Source: Nanobdellota archaeon
GTDB lineage: Archaea > Nanobdellota > Nanobdellia > Pacearchaeales > GW2011-AR1
Length of the DNA stretch: 7,202 bases
Direction: 5' to 3'
Assembly (NCBI GenBank): GCA_018901625.1
Contig: JAHIEM010000090.1
Coordinates: 1-7,202 of the forward strand
Position 1 is the stretch's first letter, and each line of letters opens with the position of its first letter. Positions 1-5,232 of this stretch are shown here, one piece after another. The notes under the pieces were generated by a model, which saw only the letters and a program-made list of their open reading frames with translations, was not told where the DNA came from and did no database searches. Made by a program: the position numbers and the translations under genes.

Positions 1-170
1 ATGTCTGCTCCATTTCACAATTCAAAATATAAAATGAAAAGCAGCAAATTGTAAAATGTCTGCTCCATTTCACAATTCAAAATATAAAATGAAAAGCAGC
101 AAATTGTAAAATGTCTGCTCCATTTCACAATTCAAAATATAAAATGAAAAGCAGCAAATTGTAAAATGTC
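1..170. repeat. Three perfect 55-bp tandem copies plus 5 bases of a fourth
   Basis: Copies lie at 1-55, 56-110 and 111-165 and are identical by eye; the fourth stops after ATGTC (166-170). ATGTC begins every unit and also begins the following 40-codon ORF, so expansion by slippage or recombination at a 5-bp microhomology would explain the structure. Each unit holds a TATA-like stretch (unit positions 25-35, AAATATAAAAT) about 26 nt before the ATG of the next unit, so each looks like a complete leaderless promoter plus start codon. Each ATG except the last opens a 17-codon mini-ORF ending TAA one base before the next ATG. The array touches the window edge and its period equals a common assembler k-mer size (55), so copy number may be an assembly artefact. 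Confidence 0.95.
135..145 (+). promoter_or_regulatory. TATA-like box in the last repeat copy
   Basis: AAATATAAAAT is centred about 26 nt upstream of the ATG at 166, the distance expected for a leaderless archaeal transcript. The same box recurs in the two earlier copies (25-35 and 80-90). No Shine-Dalgarno precedes the ATG, which fits leaderless initiation. Confidence 0.5.
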
Positions 171-288
171 GGACGAATATGGAAATTATGGGGGAAGGAG
201 CAAGAAGAAAGATAAGAAGAAGCGAAGAAAGCTTTTTCCTTACAAGAAGGGCGGGAGTCAGAGAGCAATGGAGATAAACAAAAAATAA
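166..288 (+). CDS. Small basic protein, 40 aa, unknown function
   Basis: The frame runs from ATG at 166 to TAA at 286-288. The protein begins MSDEYGNYGG. A lysine/arginine-rich core at about residues 11-22 (RSKKKDKKKRRK) is followed by LFPYKKGG. There are no membrane segments, cysteines or recognised domain. The strong positive charge would suit nucleic-acid or ribosome binding, but that is inference. The ATG lies at the junction of the tandem repeat with unique sequence, about 26 nt after a TATA-like box, and the stop is 12 nt before the prepilin peptidase start, so the two may be co-transcribed. It was chosen because the promoter spacing and start position agree; no homologue is recognised, and a chance ORF in purine-rich DNA remains possible. 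Confidence 0.42.
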   Translation: MSDEYGNYGGRSKKKDKKKRRKLFPYKKGGSQRAMEINKK

Positions 289-300
289 GTATAGCTAAAG

Positions 301-1137
301 ATGGATATTTTTTTGATTCTTATTGGGTTTGCATGGGTGCTAGTGGCAAGTATCCAGGATTTGAGAAAAAGAGAGGTGTGGAACTGGCTGAGTTTTTCAC
401 TGATTATTACTGCCCTTGCTTACAGGGCTTTTTCTGCAGCTTACAATTCAAATATCTGGATATTTGTTTATGGAGTTTTAGGATTGTTTGTATTTGTTAT
501 TTTAGGATACGCTTTATATTATGCAAGAGTGTTTGCAGGTGGTGATGCAAAACTCTTATTTGGATTAGGGGTAGTATTGCCATTATCTGCTTCATTGGTT
601 TATAATCTGATTATATTTGGGGGGTTTATAGTGCTCTTGTTGTTTGCAGGAAGTGTTTATGGGCTAATTTATAGTTTCTTTCTTGTTCTTGGAAACAGGA
701 AGAGTTTTTCTATAGAATTTTCTAAACAGCTTAGAAAATATCAGAAGTTTACTTTGTTGCTATCTATTGTGGCTATAATTTTTATTATTCTTCCTATTTT
801 TATGAGGGATATTGTTTTCCTGCTCTTTCCTGTGATTATATTTCTACTTCCTGTTCTATATGTTTACGGAAAGGCTATTGAAAATTCGTGCATGATTAAA
901 GAGATTAGAACAAATCAACTGGCTGAGGGGGACTGGATTTATGAAAAAGTTAGAATAGGCAAGAAAATAGTTAAGCCGTATTGGGAAGGTTTATCTTCTG
1001 AAGAACTGAAAATTCTGAGAAAGTATGGCAGAAGAGTGAAGATAAGAGTTGGGATTCCGTTTGTGCCTGGTTTTTTAATAGCTTTTTTAATATTAGTCTA
1101 TCTTGTTTATTCTGGGGTGCTGCTGAGATTTGCCTAA
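301..1137 (+). CDS. Prepilin/preflagellin peptidase (aspartic peptidase family A24, archaeal type II)
   Basis: This is a multi-spanning membrane aspartyl protease that cleaves the class III signal peptide of type IV pilins or archaellins on the cytoplasmic face. The first catalytic aspartate is in SIQDLRKREVWNW (D20) after the first membrane segment. The second is in FAGGDAKLL (D82), matching the GxGD site except that the first glycine is alanine (A79-G-G-D). Hydrophobic spans follow at about residues 52-72, 86-130, 152-190 and 254-275. The soluble stretch 205-256 carries LAEGDWIYEKV and KIRVGIPFVPGFLIA, typical of the archaeal A24 type-II C-terminus. Length (278 aa) suits the archaeal family. 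No Shine-Dalgarno is visible before the ATG. No pilin or assembly gene is in the window, so the substrate is unknown. The stop overlaps that of the convergent HIT-like gene. Confidence 0.9.
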   Translation: MDIFLILIGFAWVLVASIQDLRKREVWNWLSFSLIITALAYRAFSAAYNSNIWIFVYGVLGLFVFVILGYALYYARVFAGGDAKLLFGLGVVLPLSASLVYNLIIFGGFIVLLLFAGSVYGLIYSFFLVLGNRKSFSIEFSKQLRKYQKFTLLLSIVAIIFIILPIFMRDIVFLLFPVIIFLLPVLYVYGKAIENSCMIKEIRTNQLAEGDWIYEKVRIGKKIVKPYWEGLSSEELKILRKYGRRVKIRVGIPFVPGFLIAFLILVYLVYSGVLLRFA

Positions 1138-1754
1138 GGAACTCGCCTTGGGGCTTTTGGGAGACTGCTTATTGGAACTTGACTTTGGATTTTCTTCTGC
1201 CTTTTTGGCTTTGGCTTTGCTTTTATCTTGTCTTGAAGCAAGATTAGCTCTTTTTCTTCTGCTTTTTTCTTCTTTAATTCTTGCCCTTTGTACATTGGGA
1301 TGACTTCTATTAGACTGTGCCCGAGAATATTTGCATTTTCTATTTTAACTTCACTTGCTTTTAGCTTTCTCTTTATTCTTTTTGCAACTTTGTTAGCTAG
1401 TGAGAATGCAGAGTTTGATAGTTTGTTATGGTTTTTTGAGATTATAATGCTATGTCCTGAACTTAGGGGGTTTATTTCTAGTATTGCTAGAGAACTTGTG
1501 TTTTCATCTATTTTATATGCAGGAACTTTGCCCTGAAGAATTGAGCAGAATATGCATTCTTGTTTTTCAGGTTCTTGGTTTTGGCTGGAATCTTCACGAA
1601 CAATATTGTTTTTTTGGACAAATTCTTCAAATTCTTCTGGGGACATTGAATCTAGCTGAGAAATAGCTTGTTCCTGCTGCTCTTTTGGCCAGGATTCTAT
1701 TTGTTTTAACATCTGGGCTTTAATAGAGTTTATCTGCTCTTCTGTTAGTGCCAT
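1134..1754 (-). CDS. HIT-fold protein with a degenerate histidine triad
   Basis: The central part is a HIT domain: ECIFCSILQGKVPAYKI, then LEINPLSSGHSIIISKNHN. HIT proteins normally act as nucleotide hydrolases or transferases through HxHxH. Here the aligned motif is GHSLIEVIP, so only the first histidine remains; the nucleophile position is leucine and the third is glutamate, and catalysis is unlikely. The CxxC pair, the NHN histidine and the remaining first histidine match the four zinc ligands known in galactose-1-phosphate uridylyltransferase, so a structural zinc site may survive. An acidic helical segment of about 60 residues precedes the domain, and a lysine-rich tail of about 45 follows. 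The start was set at ATG 1754 (206 aa) rather than TTG two codons upstream, because it is ATG and lies about 27 nt from a TATA box. A binding role is inferred. Confidence 0.82.
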   Translation of the reverse strand: MALTEEQINSIKAQMLKQIESWPKEQQEQAISQLDSMSPEEFEEFVQKNNIVREDSSQNQEPEKQECIFCSILQGKVPAYKIDENTSSLAILEINPLSSGHSIIISKNHNKLSNSAFSLANKVAKRIKRKLKASEVKIENANILGHSLIEVIPMYKGQELKKKKAEEKELILLQDKIKAKPKPKRQKKIQSQVPISSLPKAPRRVP

Positions 1755-1775
1755 AATCAATTATAGAAATCTGGA

Positions 1776-1786
1776 TTATTTAAATT
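1776..1786 (-). promoter_or_regulatory. TATA box of the HIT-like gene
   Basis: On the minus strand this reads AATTTAAATAA, centred about 27 nt upstream of the ATG at 1754. That predicts a leaderless transcript starting at or next to the ATG and independent of aEF-1beta upstream. Confidence 0.55.
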
Positions 1787-1839
1787 AACCGAAAGCTCTC
1801 CTCGTGTTCGTGTAACTTAATTATTTAGACTATGTACTA

Positions 1840-2112
1840 TTACCCAAACGCTCGTCTGTAGTCAATTATCTGGCTTGATGAGACACCTTCCATTTCAGAT
1901 AATTCTGTTTCTAAGGCGTTTGTATCTTTTTCTTCTGGGTATGCCAGCTGAATTACCAGTGCTTTTAGTCCGAAAGCTACATTTTCTTCTGTAAATGAGA
2001 TATTCATTGCCCCCATCTTGCTAGCTTTTTCTTCTGCTTTTTTCTGCAGTTCTTCCAGAGACACGTCTAGTGATTCGGGCATAATCTTGATTTTAATTGC
2101 TACAACTGCCAT
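1840..2112 (-). CDS. Elongation factor 1-beta (aEF-1B), guanine nucleotide exchange factor
   Basis: This is the exchange factor that reloads aEF-1A with GTP during translation elongation, in the cytoplasm. From ATG 2112 the protein is 90 aa, the usual size for archaeal aEF-1beta, which is only the exchange domain of eukaryotic eEF1B. Family features are the N-terminal strand AVVAIKIKIMPES, a charged helix LEELQKKAEEKA, the signature VAFGLKALVIQL in the middle, and the closing MEGVSSSQIIDYRR. A TTG three codons upstream extends the frame, but ATG gives the expected N-terminus. No strong Shine-Dalgarno is present; the region just upstream is rich in inverted repeats. The gene is 85 nt upstream of the HIT-like gene on the same strand, and each appears to have its own promoter. 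Confidence 0.95.
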   Translation of the reverse strand: MAVVAIKIKIMPESLDVSLEELQKKAEEKASKMGAMNISFTEENVAFGLKALVIQLAYPEEKDTNALETELSEMEGVSSSQIIDYRRAFG

Positions 2113-2216
2113 GCCTGACAACCCAGGGTTTTCTTGGCTAACTTTCCCGAGTTTCTGCCAAGACTTAGAAAACCTATGTTTTCCAAGACCTTTCCTAATT
2201 TAGTTTTTATAGCCAT
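2100..2216 (-). CDS. Doubtful 38-aa ORF overlapping the aEF-1beta start
   Basis: The ORF opens at ATG 2216 (MAIKTKLGKVLENIGF) and ends at TAG 2100-2102, inside aEF-1beta in another frame, a 13-nt overlap. A TTTAAAAA box (2238-2245, minus strand) is about 26 nt upstream of its ATG, as a leaderless gene would need. Against it, a better TATA box for aEF-1beta lies inside its first codons, no homologue is recognised, and the region can equally be read as a structured leader. If translated, its stop would place ribosomes on the aEF-1beta start and could couple the two. Confidence 0.2.
   Translation of the reverse strand: MAIKTKLGKVLENIGFLSLGRNSGKLAKKTLGCQAWQL
2120..2187 (-). promoter_or_regulatory. 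Hairpin-rich aEF-1beta leader
   Basis: Three inverted repeats follow one another in the minus-strand transcript. At 2164-2187, CUUGGAAAAC and GUUUUCUAAG can form ten pairs (one G-U) around AUAG. At 2132-2163, UCUUGGC pairs with GCCAAGA, with an inner AACU/AGUU stem. At 2120-2130, AACCC and GGGTT flank one base, ending 7 nt before the ATG at 2112. With the TATA box at 2203-2212, transcription would begin near 2181, so hairpin one straddles the start site and the other two lie in the leader. A role in translational control is inference; the pairing is visible in the sequence. Confidence 0.4.
2203..2212 (-). promoter_or_regulatory. TATA box for aEF-1beta; rest of the 2113-2400 spacer
   Basis: On the minus strand this reads CTATAAAAAC, a strong archaeal TATA box, predicting a start near 2181 and a leader of about 70 nt. 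A second box, TTTAAAAA, lies at 2238-2245. The rest of the 288-nt divergent spacer (2247-2309) shows no gene, RNA or repeat that I can recognise. Confidence 0.45.
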
Positions 2217-2309
2217 GCTTGACATAAGAAGAGTCTGTTTTTAAAGGTTATTATAGTTGGGTGTGCTAATTTTGTGTGGTTTGATTACAGTTAGATATGA
2301 CAATAATGC

Positions 2310-2316
2310 TTATAAA
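2310..2316 (+). promoter_or_regulatory. TATA box for the RPA gene
   Basis: TTATAAA sits in an AT-rich stretch on the plus strand and predicts a transcript start near 2339. This leaves a leader of about 60 nt that contains a short upstream ORF. Confidence 0.45.
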
Positions 2317-2364
2317 CTCGCGGTTTTTGTAAGCTTTAGAATAAAAAGAAAGGGGAAAGAAAAA

Positions 2365-2397
2365 ATGAAAAAGAGGAACGATAGACTCGTGAAATAG
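2365..2397 (+). other. Ten-codon upstream ORF in frame with RPA, ending TAG
   Basis: ATG at 2365 opens MKKRNDRLVK and stops at TAG 2395-2397. One codon (TTC) separates that stop from the RPA ATG at 2401, in the same frame. A purine-rich AAGGGGAAAG precedes the upstream ATG and could act as a weak ribosome site. Possible readings are a regulatory upstream ORF, occasional read-through giving an extended RPA, or chance. The RPA N-terminus is complete without it. Confidence 0.25.
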
Positions 2398-2400
2398 TTC

Positions 2401-3345
2401 ATGCAAGCAAGTTATGATCAGCTTTTGGAGAGAATATCCCGTGCTTCTGGGTTAGCTAGAGAGGAGATTGAGAGGAAGATAGAGGCTAAACGAGCTAAGC
2501 TTTCTGGGCTGGTTTCTAAAGAGGGGGCTGCTCAGATTGTTGCTGCTGAGCTAGGAATTAATTTTGAGAAGCAGAAGAGCAAAATTAATGAGCTGGAGGG
2601 CGCAAAGAGAGCTAATATCACTGGGAAGATTATCAAGTTATTTCCTGTTAGAGAGTACAAGAAAGAGAATAGGGAGGGGAAGATTGGGAGCATGATTGTT
2701 GCTGATGAGACTGCGAGTGTTCGAGTTGTTTTGTGGGATGCAAACCACATCAAGCTTATTGAAAATGGGGAGCTGAAGGAGGGAGATGTTATTGAGATTA
2801 ATAACGGGAATATCAGGAATTCAGAGGTTCAGTTATCTGGGTTTGCAGATATTAAGATTAGCAGTGAGAAACTAGAGAATGTTAAGACGGAGAGGAGTTT
2901 TTCTGAGAAGAAGCTTGCTGATATTAAACCAGGAGATGCTGTTAGACTCAGGGCATTTGTGGTTCAGGCATTTGAGCCGAGGTTTTTTGATGTTTGTCCT
3001 GAGTGTTCTGGGAGAGCTGTTGCAGATGCTGAGGGGAGTGTGTGCGAGAAACACGGGAGGGTTGTTCCGCAGAAGAGAGCGCTGTTAAATGTTGTTCTTG
3101 ATGATGGCACTGAAAATATGAGGGCTGTGCTGTTTTCTGAGCAGATTGATAGTGTTGGCTTTAGTGTTCAGGAGAATTTTGTCTTAGAGAGAGAAAAGAT
3201 TCTAGGCAGGGAGATGGCTTTTTCTGGGACTGTGAGGCAGAATAAGTTTTTCAATAACCAGGAGCTTTTTATAAGTTCTGTGGAGGACTTAAATCTGGAT
3301 AATCTGATTTCTGAACTTGAGAAGGCTAATTCTATTCAGCAATGA
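2401..3345 (+). CDS. Replication protein A, single-strand DNA-binding OB-fold protein
   Basis: It coats single-stranded DNA during replication, repair and recombination and works with RadA, encoded further downstream. The 314-aa protein opens with a helical region (about 1-60, YDQLLERISRASGLAREEIE and LVSKEGAAQIVAAELGI) typical of archaeal RPA. A first OB fold follows at about 68-155 (ITGKIIKLFPVREY, SVRVVLWD, GDVIEINNG), then a second at about 175-300. In the second is a zinc finger, C199-x2-C202-x12-C215-x2-H218 (CPEC and CEKH), found in euryarchaeal and DPANN RPA. Length suits a single-subunit RPA with two OB folds. The start was chosen at ATG 2401 because a TAG lies two codons upstream in frame. 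No strong Shine-Dalgarno is present. No partner subunit gene follows within the window. Confidence 0.92.
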   Translation: MQASYDQLLERISRASGLAREEIERKIEAKRAKLSGLVSKEGAAQIVAAELGINFEKQKSKINELEGAKRANITGKIIKLFPVREYKKENREGKIGSMIVADETASVRVVLWDANHIKLIENGELKEGDVIEINNGNIRNSEVQLSGFADIKISSEKLENVKTERSFSEKKLADIKPGDAVRLRAFVVQAFEPRFFDVCPECSGRAVADAEGSVCEKHGRVVPQKRALLNVVLDDGTENMRAVLFSEQIDSVGFSVQENFVLEREKILGREMAFSGTVRQNKFFNNQELFISSVEDLNLDNLISELEKANSIQQ

Positions 3346-3408
3346 AGATACTGCTTTGGGGAGCTCTGGGAAGAGGAGATAACTTAGAATATCCCCCCAA
3401 TGAAAAAG

Positions 3409-3416
3409 TTTATAAT
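3409..3416 (+). promoter_or_regulatory. TATA box for the 38-aa membrane protein
   Basis: TTTATAAT is centred about 36 nt upstream of the ATG at 3449 and is followed by a T-rich run. The predicted start, near 3435, leaves a leader just long enough to hold the Shine-Dalgarno. Confidence 0.4.
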
Positions 3417-3437
3417 CTTCTTTATTTTTTAACTTGA

Positions 3438-3444
3438 GAGGTGA
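3438..3444 (+). promoter_or_regulatory. Strong Shine-Dalgarno GAGGTGA
   Basis: GAGGTGA, the archaeal anti-16S complement, sits 4 nt before the ATG at 3449. It is the only textbook site I see in the window, and it is the main reason for calling the short ORF after it a gene. Confidence 0.7.
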
Positions 3445-3448
3445 AAAA

Positions 3449-3565
3449 ATGAGCAAGAAAGAAGAGGAGATAATTCTAAGAATCATGCAGTTTTTAGCTA
3501 TTGGAACAGGATTTATTGCAATTATGATCTCGTTATTTGGGATATTATTAAATTTGATAAATTAA
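3449..3565 (+). CDS. Small single-pass membrane protein, 38 aa, unknown function
   Basis: The frame runs from ATG 3449 to TAA 3563-3565. The protein has a charged start (MSKKEEEIILR) followed by one hydrophobic span at about residues 13-36 (FLAIGTGFIAIMISLFGILL) and ends LNLIN. By charge the lysines favour a cytoplasmic N-terminus, although three glutamates follow them. A perfect Shine-Dalgarno and an upstream TATA box support real expression. It lies between RPA and the membrane hydrolase, on their strand, with 103 and 59 nt gaps. No family is recognised; it lacks the features of Sec61-beta or SecE. Candidate roles such as a small membrane-complex subunit are speculation. Confidence 0.65.
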   Translation: MSKKEEEIILRIMQFLAIGTGFIAIMISLFGILLNLIN

Positions 3566-3586
3566 ATTAATAAATAATTAAACAAA

Positions 3587-3595
3587 ATTATAAAT
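3587..3595 (+). promoter_or_regulatory. TATA-like box for the membrane hydrolase
   Basis: ATTATAAAT is centred 34 nt upstream of the ATG at 3625, implying a leader of a few bases only. The surrounding 3566-3600 is extremely AT-rich, so the precise box is uncertain. Confidence 0.35.
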
Positions 3596-3624
3596 CTAAA
3601 GGTTATTCAACTTAATATTAGAAG

Positions 3625-4080
3625 ATGATGATTAAAACGCATTTAGCCATGTCTGTGCTAGTTGCAATTATGTTTTTTGGCCAGGTTTCTAATAAGATTC
3701 TTTTCTTAGCTGTTCTTCTTGTTTCCACTGTTATTCCTGATATTGACACAGGGTTTTCCACTATTGGAAAGAAGTGGTTTTTGCGACCTTTGCAGTTTTT
3801 TGTCAAGCATAGGGGGATATTTCACTCGTTTACTTTCTGTATTGTTGTGAGTTTTTTCCTTTCATATTCATGGCCATTGCTGGTGCTGCCATTTTTCTTA
3901 GGATATGGGTTTCATTTATTCCTTGATTCTTTTACTAAAGATGGAATTATGCCTTTCTGGCCTTGGAGAAAGACTAGTTCGTGGCATATTACTACTGGGA
4001 GCAGGATGGAGACTAGTTTCTTTATTGTTTTAATAGTAGTTGATTTGCTGATGTTTGTTTTGCTAATCAGCCAGATGTAA
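3625..4080 (+). CDS. Membrane-bound metal-dependent hydrolase, YdjM/DUF457 type
   Basis: This is an integral membrane protein of the YdjM-like putative hydrolase family; substrate and reaction are not established for the family. The 151-aa protein has the expected pattern of polar residues at membrane edges: TH near the start (H6), VIPDID (D39, D41), KHRGIFHS (H62, H67), then GYGFHLFLDSFTKDG (H97, D101) and the closing MPFWPWR. The histidines and aspartates are presumed metal ligands. Hydrophobic spans lie at about 9-36, 69-96 and 131-149. Length is a little short for the family but the motif set is complete. A second ATG follows at once, so the start may be 3628. It lies about 150 nt upstream of radA with no visible functional tie. 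Confidence 0.85.
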   Translation: MMIKTHLAMSVLVAIMFFGQVSNKILFLAVLLVSTVIPDIDTGFSTIGKKWFLRPLQFFVKHRGIFHSFTFCIVVSFFLSYSWPLLVLPFFLGYGFHLFLDSFTKDGIMPFWPWRKTSSWHITTGSRMETSFFIVLIVVDLLMFVLLISQM

Positions 4081-4117
4081 ATTTCTGAGGGATATATGTG
4101 ATGGATTGAAATAAAGC

Positions 4118-4124
4118 TTATATA
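4118..4124 (+). promoter_or_regulatory. TATA box for radA
   Basis: TTATATA predicts a transcript start near 4147 and an 84-nt leader before the ATG at 4231, which would include both inverted repeats. An alternative TATA-like core (TTATTAATT, 4192-4200) lies inside the second repeat and would give a nearly leaderless transcript. Confidence 0.4.
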
Positions 4125-4156
4125 GTCTCTTAGAGTTTTAGACTCAAGAACGAGTA

Positions 4157-4206
4157 TTCAGAAACAAGAAGTGTTTCTGAAATCCAGAAAATTATTAATT
4201 TTCTGG
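4157..4206 (+). promoter_or_regulatory. Paired perfect inverted repeats upstream of radA
   Basis: The first repeat has arms TTCAGAAACA (4157-4166) and TGTTTCTGAA (4172-4181) with a 5-nt loop. The second has arms CCAGAAAATT (4184-4193) and AATTTTCTGG (4197-4206) with a 3-nt loop. Both share CAGAAA-N9-TTTCTG, 5 nt apart, a 26-bp period. Because the arms share a core, the right arm of repeat one can also pair with the left arm of repeat two, so mutually exclusive RNA folds are possible. Either a tandem DNA operator for a dimeric regulator or an RNA leader switch would fit. A weaker AGTCT/AGACT repeat lies just upstream (4124-4144). Confidence 0.6.
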
Positions 4207-4230
4207 CTCTTTCGTTTTAACAAACTCAAG

Positions 4231-5232
4231 ATGGCAAAAGAAAAAGAGAAAGAGGAAAAAGAAGAGAAGAAGGAAGTTAAGATTACTGATTTACCTGGAA
4301 TAGGGCCTGCTGTTGCTAGCAAATTAGAGGCTGCAGGAATCTATGATTTAATGGGTGTTGCTGTGCTTTCGCCTAGTGATTTGAGTGAGATGGCTGGTGT
4401 TGGCGAGGCTGTTGCGAGGAAAGTGATTCAGGCTGCGAGGAAGATGATGGACTTAGGATTTCAGACTGGAGAGGAGTTTGCTGAAAAGAGAAAAGAGGTT
4501 TTTGGGATTACAACTGGGAGCAAGAATTTAGATAATCTTTTAGGGGGAAGGGGAATTGAGACTAAGGCAATAACCGAGGTCTTTGGAGCGTATGGCAGCG
4601 GGAAGACTCAAATTGGATTATCACTTGCTGTTCATGTTCAACTGCCTGTTGATAAGGGGGGAGCAAATGCTAAGGCTGTTTTTATTGATACAGAGGCAAC
4701 ATTCAGACCTGACAGAATCAAGCAGATTGCTGAGGGAATTGGGGCTGTGCCTGAAAAAGTTTTGAAAAATATTTTTGTTGCCAGGGCTTTTAATTCTGAC
4801 CATCAAATTTTATTATTAGACAAGATTACAGAGATGGTTAAGAATGGGGAGCCAATAAGGCTTGTTGTAATTGATTCACTTACTGCGCATTTTAGGGCGG
4901 AGTATGCTGGAAGGGGACAGCTGGCTGATAGGCAGCAGAAATTGAATAAGTATCTTCATAATTTAATGAAACTTGCTGAACAGTGCAATTTAGCTGTTTA
5001 TGTGACTAATCAGGTTATGGCTAATCCTGCAATGATGTTTGGAGATCCCACAACTCCTGTTGGGGGGAATATTGTGGGGCATGCTTCCACTTATCGTATC
5101 TATCTGAGAAGAGGCAAGAAAAATTCTAGAGTTGCTAAGATGATTGATGCTCCTAACCTGCCTGAGAATGAGACTGTTTTCTTTTTGACTGAGAAGGGGC
5201 TGAAGGATGGAGAAGTTGAGAAGGATGATTAA
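4231..5232 (+). CDS. radA: DNA repair and recombination protein RadA
   Basis: RadA is the archaeal RecA/Rad51 recombinase: it forms ATP-dependent filaments on single-stranded DNA, replacing RPA, and carries out homology search and strand exchange. From ATG 4231 it is 333 aa, normal for the family. A lysine/glutamate-rich start leads to a helix-hairpin-helix domain (about 18-70, DLPGIGPAVASKLEAAGI, MAGVGEAVARKV). The linker has FQTG (77-80) where many RadA have the FxxA polymerisation motif. The ATPase core shows Walker A GAYGSGKT (119-126), Walker B LVVIDS (211-216), the stretch LADRQQKLNKYLHNLM, and loop 2 TNQVMANPAMMFGDPTTPVGGN. The usual VGGH is VGGN here. A GTG at 4171 extends the frame but crosses the inverted repeats and encodes an unlikely N-terminus. 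The stop overlaps that of the convergent regulator. Confidence 0.96.
   Translation: MAKEKEKEEKEEKKEVKITDLPGIGPAVASKLEAAGIYDLMGVAVLSPSDLSEMAGVGEAVARKVIQAARKMMDLGFQTGEEFAEKRKEVFGITTGSKNLDNLLGGRGIETKAITEVFGAYGSGKTQIGLSLAVHVQLPVDKGGANAKAVFIDTEATFRPDRIKQIAEGIGAVPEKVLKNIFVARAFNSDHQILLLDKITEMVKNGEPIRLVVIDSLTAHFRAEYAGRGQLADRQQKLNKYLHNLMKLAEQCNLAVYVTNQVMANPAMMFGDPTTPVGGNIVGHASTYRIYLRRGKKNSRVAKMIDAPNLPENETVFFLTEKGLKDGEVEKDD

Noticed and set aside
1..165. CRISPR array
   Set aside because: The copies abut with no unique spacers; it is a simple tandem repeat.
1288..1666. Plus-strand open frames across the HIT-like gene
   Set aside because: They are antisense shadows of a gene with clear family motifs and lack starts with ribosome sites or promoters.
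1801..1839. Small RNA or hairpin between aEF-1beta and the HIT-like gene
   Set aside because: Only short imperfect pairings are visible, with no tRNA, box C/D or terminator pattern.
3356..3400. TTGGGG/CCCCAA inverted repeat followed by T-rich DNA as an RPA terminator
   Set aside because: There are only six pairs across a 33-nt loop, and the T-run fits better as the initiator region of the next gene.
3400..3432. Ten-codon ORF MKKFIIFFIF before the small membrane protein
   Set aside because: It overlaps the TATA box and T-rich run of the next gene and has no ribosome site; low-complexity AT-rich sequence explains it.
4171..4230. GTG start extending RadA by 20 residues
   Set aside because: It crosses both inverted repeats, encodes a hydrophobic/basic stretch not seen in RadA, and the ATG at 4231 gives the normal length and N-terminus.
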